Shown: piece by piece, positions 23,635 to 26,163 of the stretch
Position numbering within the stretch: the first letter of the stretch is position 1
Layout: the number at the start of each line of letters is the position of its first letter
NCBI GenBank assembly: GCA_937915375.1
Contig: CALDMO010000007.1
Span: forward strand, 1-26,163
Reading direction: 5' to 3'
DNA: 26,163 nucleotides
Source of the DNA: an uncultured Marvinbryantia sp.
Lineage (GTDB): Bacteria; Bacillota; Clostridia; Lachnospirales; Lachnospiraceae
Position numbers and translations under genes: made by a program
Notes under the pieces: generated by a model
Seen by the model: only the letters and a program-made list of their open reading frames with translations
What the model was told of the DNA's origin: nothing
The model's database searches: none

Positions 23635-24741
23635 TTATGATTCCCATACCTGCGCAGAAAGGCTTTCTATAAAACCAGCCAGCTCCAGCGCCATGTTCAT
23701 CGCCTCCGGCACACGCACATGCCCCGGGGTTCCCCTTCCGGTTTCTTTAAACAGAAAATGCACGATTTTGGGATCGTTAATTTCCGCGCATACGCTTCCA
23801 ATACTGCGGTCCCACCCCGGAGAATGATACAGAATCGTTGTTGTCAGGATGATCCATGCGCGCGGATAAATCCGACGCAGCGAGAGAACCCACTTCTTAT
23901 AATGTTCCCTCCACTGCTGCGCTTTTTCTCCGTAATACGCTTCTTTCATAATATCCTGCGGGAATGAATCATTCTGTCCGATTGCCGCGACAACCACGTG
24001 CGGCGTGTAACGCGCAAAATTCCATTTTCTTGTGCGATCCGCATCTTTTTTTACAGAGTCTGCCTGCGGATCAAAATAAATCTTATCAAAACAGCTTTCC
24101 ATCCCGATCCTGCCATCCGCATAATATCCAGTACCGTCCATCAACGCGATTCCACCCTGCGAAACCAGATGCGCCTGCGCATGCAGAAGCCTTGCCGTCG
24201 CCCACGCATAGGAAAAATATGCATTATGGTACTCTCCATTGTGAACCGGGTCCGGACGGCCGACATAATCGATCGCCTCCGCCACCTCACCTGAAGTCAC
24301 GGAATCTCCGTAAAATTCTAATTTTTTTCGTGAAAGTCTTCTGCCTCTCTCAATCCGCGTTCCATGCTCTGTCAGAAATCCCAGAAAGAGATATTCATGA
24401 CACTGATCCATCCGTTTAAAAAGCGTTACCTCATGCAGCTCGTCTCTGCTTAAATTCTCCGCCAGCGTAAGTACCTGCGGCTCATCATCTTTTTCAATAC
24501 ATACTCTCGTCTGTTTTTTATCTGACAGCACGCCGACCCAGGACTCTCCCCACCTGCGGCGATTCACCACAACAGCCCGAATCCAGGAAGAACCAGAAAA
24601 AGTTATGCGCACAAAACTGCCCGGCATAACAAATACCGGTGCCGTCCTATCCTCGTCATCAATCCGTCCGCAATAAACAAGATTATCATTTTCCGGCTCG
24701 ATCAGACGCGTAGTCTGAGGATCAAACTCTGTATATTTCAT
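23635..24741 (-). CDS. SGNH-type carbohydrate acetyl esterase (CE2-like)
   Basis: 368 residues, no signal peptide, so intracellular. An N-terminal beta-sandwich (about 20-130) is followed by an SGNH hydrolase domain: YGDSVTSG (144-151) with nucleophile Ser147, SQGGIALMDGTGYY, GQND (255-258) as the Asn block, and GHVRVPEAMNMALEL with the likely catalytic His341. Jelly-roll plus SGNH is the layout of family CE2 esterases, which remove acetyl groups from mannan, glucomannan or xylan oligosaccharides. GTG 24756 and ATG 24747 lie on or too near GGAGG, so ATG 24741 is chosen. It starts 2 bases after the end of the decayed MATE frame. Family placement is fairly sure, substrate inferred. Confidence 0.82.
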   Translation of the reverse strand: MKYTEFDPQTTRLIEPENDNLVYCGRIDDEDRTAPVFVMPGSFVRITFSGSSWIRAVVVNRRRWGESWVGVLSDKKQTRVCIEKDDEPQVLTLAENLSRDELHEVTLFKRMDQCHEYLFLGFLTEHGTRIERGRRLSRKKLEFYGDSVTSGEVAEAIDYVGRPDPVHNGEYHNAYFSYAWATARLLHAQAHLVSQGGIALMDGTGYYADGRIGMESCFDKIYFDPQADSVKKDADRTRKWNFARYTPHVVVAAIGQNDSFPQDIMKEAYYGEKAQQWREHYKKWVLSLRRIYPRAWIILTTTILYHSPGWDRSIGSVCAEINDPKIVHFLFKETGRGTPGHVRVPEAMNMALELAGFIESLSAQVWES

Positions 24742-24743
24742 GA

Positions 24744-25333
24744 TCATTTCCTCCACTTATTCTTCCCTGTATATACTTTTTTCTTATTTTGAATTCCCCG
24801 GACATAAGAATCCCCATAAAAGGAAGCCATCAAATACAGCGCCATCACCGTCTACAAAAACGGTTCACAAAAAATCACTGCCCTATACCCGAAATGAGGA
24901 ACCAGAAACACTGCAAACAAAATCTTTCCTGTCAGTTCTATCGCGCTTGCAAGCAGCGGCCGCACTTTCTGTCCAATGCCCTGCAGCGCATGCTGTGTAG
25001 AAACCACGATCCCCAGCATTAAAAAAACAACGTGCTCACTTTCAGATAAAGAGAACCATTTTGAAGGATCACTGTTTCCTTGGAGCCAGAAACCCAGCCG
25101 ATCAAATACGACGCGGCAAAAGCCATTATGAAAAATGTACCCACCGCAATCACCGCCGCTGCCAGCGCTTTTTCACCCAGCGCATGACCAATAATTACCG
25201 TATCCATCGTATTATAAAGCTGCTGAAATATTTCTGATACCAAAATCGGCAATGCAAACAGCACCATAGATTGGAAGATTGGACCGTGTATCAAATCCGT
25301 CTGCGTGCCTGTCTTTACTTTTTCTGCGCTCAC
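24744..25333 (-). pseudogene. Decayed MATE-family multidrug efflux gene
   Basis: Starts normally at GTG 25333, overlapping the previous stop (GTGA), with LIHGPIFQSMVLFALPILVSEIFQQLYNTMDTVIIGHALGEKALAA, the MATE N-terminus. Near 25157 the sequence jumps to C-terminal-half material (NGSLYLKVS). The frame ends at TAA 25019-25021 beside a run of seven A (25021-25027). One base out of frame it resumes as MLGIVVSTQHALQGIGQKVRPLLAS, ELTGKILFAVFLVP, CEPF. A TAG at 24852-24854 stands where Trp is expected, and reading continues (TVMALYLMASFYGDSYVRG) to TGA 24744. So there are three lesions: internal deletion of well over 200 codons, frameshift and nonsense. Not functional. Confidence 0.9.
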
Positions 25334-25782
25334 AGTACTTCTCCCAAATCCGAAGCACAAAACCGTTCCAGCTCTTTTTTCAGATACTCATACCGCAGCC
25401 TTTTTTCCTCTTTCGCAAAATGCACCTCTCGAAACTGCTCCGGATTATTTATATATATCAGAATCTTATCGCCGAACTGCTCGCTGGTCAAATCAAACCG
25501 ACAATCTCCGACCACATTGTAGCAGTGATAATTACCGCCGGAAAGCGGCACACCGTACACCTTTCCGCCAAAAATATCCTGCGCCAGAAACGCAGTGATC
25601 GAACACTGTCCCAATGTTTTATTTTCCAGCGTCCAATCCTGTCTCATTCTCGGCGCGCAGGTCTGTGCGCACCAGATTTCAGAAAGCGCGTCATATAAAT
25701 CAAGAGGCGTACAAATCCCCGGATACTGTTTATTGACCGCCGGGACATTCGCCTCTTCCCAACCCCAGAATTTATATTTCAT
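25330..25782 (-). CDS. YunG-family protein of unknown function
   Basis: 150 residues. The stretch WTLENKTLGQCSITAFLAQDIFGGKVYGVP (about 50-79), then NYHCYNVV, RFDLTSEQFG and a C-terminal charged helix (EEKRLRYEYLKKELERF), matches the YunG family of small uncharacterised proteins. The conserved Gly-Gln-Cys and later His suggest a papain-like or transglutaminase-like Cys-His arrangement, but activity is not established. ATG follows GGAGGG by 9 bases. First gene of a unit with the broken MATE gene (4-base overlap) and the esterase. Confidence 0.75.
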   Translation of the reverse strand: MKYKFWGWEEANVPAVNKQYPGICTPLDLYDALSEIWCAQTCAPRMRQDWTLENKTLGQCSITAFLAQDIFGGKVYGVPLSGGNYHCYNVVGDCRFDLTSEQFGDKILIYINNPEQFREVHFAKEEKRLRYEYLKKELERFCASDLGEVL

Positions 25783-25811
25783 TGTAAAAGCCCTCCGTTT
25801 TTCTTTTTTTC

Positions 25812-25840
25812 ATTTTAGCGTATCAAAGCAGAAAATACAA
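25812..25840 (-). promoter_or_regulatory. Candidate promoter of the yunG-like/esterase unit
   Basis: TTGTAT (25835-25840), 17-base spacer, TAAAAT (25812-25817) on the minus strand, 30 bases before the ATG. Good -10, modest -35. Confidence 0.5.
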
Positions 25841-25964
25841 TTTATTTCTTCATTATGCAGGCTTTCAACATCTCAAACCATATATTTTATTTTTATATTG
25901 ATTATGTTTTTTCCAGCAAAGCATGCGCATGATAGCAATAAAGCATTTTGAAAATATGTAATAC

Positions 25965-25996
25965 AAAAAAGAAAAAGCCCGGCAAAAACCGAACTT
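25965..25996 (-). terminator. Terminator of the tRNA operon
   Basis: AAGTTCGG/CCGGGCTT stem (two G-U pairs), loop of 6, then TTTCTTTTTT on the minus strand, 6 bases beyond the tRNA-Met 3' end. Confidence 0.85.
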
Positions 25997-26001
25997 TTTA
26001 G

Positions 26002-26075
26002 TAGCGGAAGGGAGATTCGAACTCTCGACACTACGGGTATGAACCGTATGCTCTAGCCAACTGAGCTATTCCGCC
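26002..26075 (-). tRNA. tRNA-Met (CAT anticodon)
   Basis: Seventy-four bases forming a full cloverleaf: acceptor GGCGGAA/TTCCGCT (first pair G-U), D arm GCTCAGTTGGCTAGAGC, anticodon stem TACGG/CCGTA around TTCATAC (anticodon CAT), T arm GAGAG TTCGAAT CTCCC (closing pairs partly G-C), discriminator A. CCA is not encoded. The paired first acceptor base argues for elongator Met; a tRNA-Ile with modified C34 is a less likely alternative. Confidence 0.93.
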
Positions 26076-26112
26076 ATATCTTATTGTACCTCTGTCATTC
26101 TGACAGAAGAAG

Positions 26113-26163
26113 TGGGACCTATAGGGCTCGAACCTATGACCCTCTGCTTGTAAGGCAGATGCT
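26113..26163 (-). tRNA. tRNA-Val (TAC anticodon), 5' part outside the window
   Basis: Visible part: end of D stem, anticodon stem TCTGC/GCAGA around CTTACAA (anticodon TAC), variable loop GGGTC, T arm ATAGG TTCGAGC CCTAT, acceptor AGGTCCC and discriminator A. Thirty-seven bases upstream of tRNA-Met on the same strand, so a tRNA operon continues beyond the right edge. Confidence 0.92.

Overview
The window looks like a chromosomal segment of an anaerobic gut Firmicute of the Lachnospiraceae type. Evidence: moderately low GC with AT-rich intergenic regions, strong AGGAGG-type ribosome binding sites, Gram-positive style leaders with intrinsic terminators, a GlpP antiterminator, a YunG-family protein and an IS3-type remnant. 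Nearly all genes lie on the minus strand; only a membrane hydrolase and its MarR regulator are on the plus strand. Family calls come from reading the sequence; no database search was run.

Layout from left to right. (1) 1-287: a 54-bp perfect direct repeat and the 3' end of a broken IS3-family element. (2) 520-1632: an SLC13/ArsB-type ion transporter with its own promoter. (3) 1804-8121: a glycerophosphodiester/glycerol module read right to left: GDPD, UgpA-, UgpE- and UgpB-like ABC importer parts, an MgtC-like membrane protein and glycerol kinase. The transporter ATPase is not in the window. (4) 8562-11284: a divergent membrane-anchored alpha/beta hydrolase and a MarR regulator. (5) 11366-14476: an Ldh_2-type malate/lactate dehydrogenase, NAD(P) malic enzyme and GlpP. 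(6) 14793-23294: an oligopeptide/dipeptide-family ABC importer (substrate-binding protein, two permeases, two ATPases) ending in a GH2 beta-mannosidase, probably a manno-oligosaccharide uptake and cleavage operon. (7) 23635-25782: a YunG-like protein, a decayed MATE efflux gene and a CE2-like acetyl esterase. (8) 26002-26163: tRNA-Met(CAT) and part of tRNA-Val(TAC).

The most coherent regulatory story is in regions 3 and 5. The leaders of the GDPD operon and of the dehydrogenase-malic enzyme-glpP operon each carry a terminator hairpin before the first gene. Just at the 5' side of each hairpin lies the same box, AGAGAGTRGAGRYGG. Because glpP is the last gene of the second operon, the simplest reading is that GlpP with glycerol-3-phosphate antiterminates both operons, including its own. 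That would tie glycerophosphodiester use to malate metabolism. Regions 6 and 7 together could process acetylated mannan oligosaccharides, although they appear to be separate transcripts.
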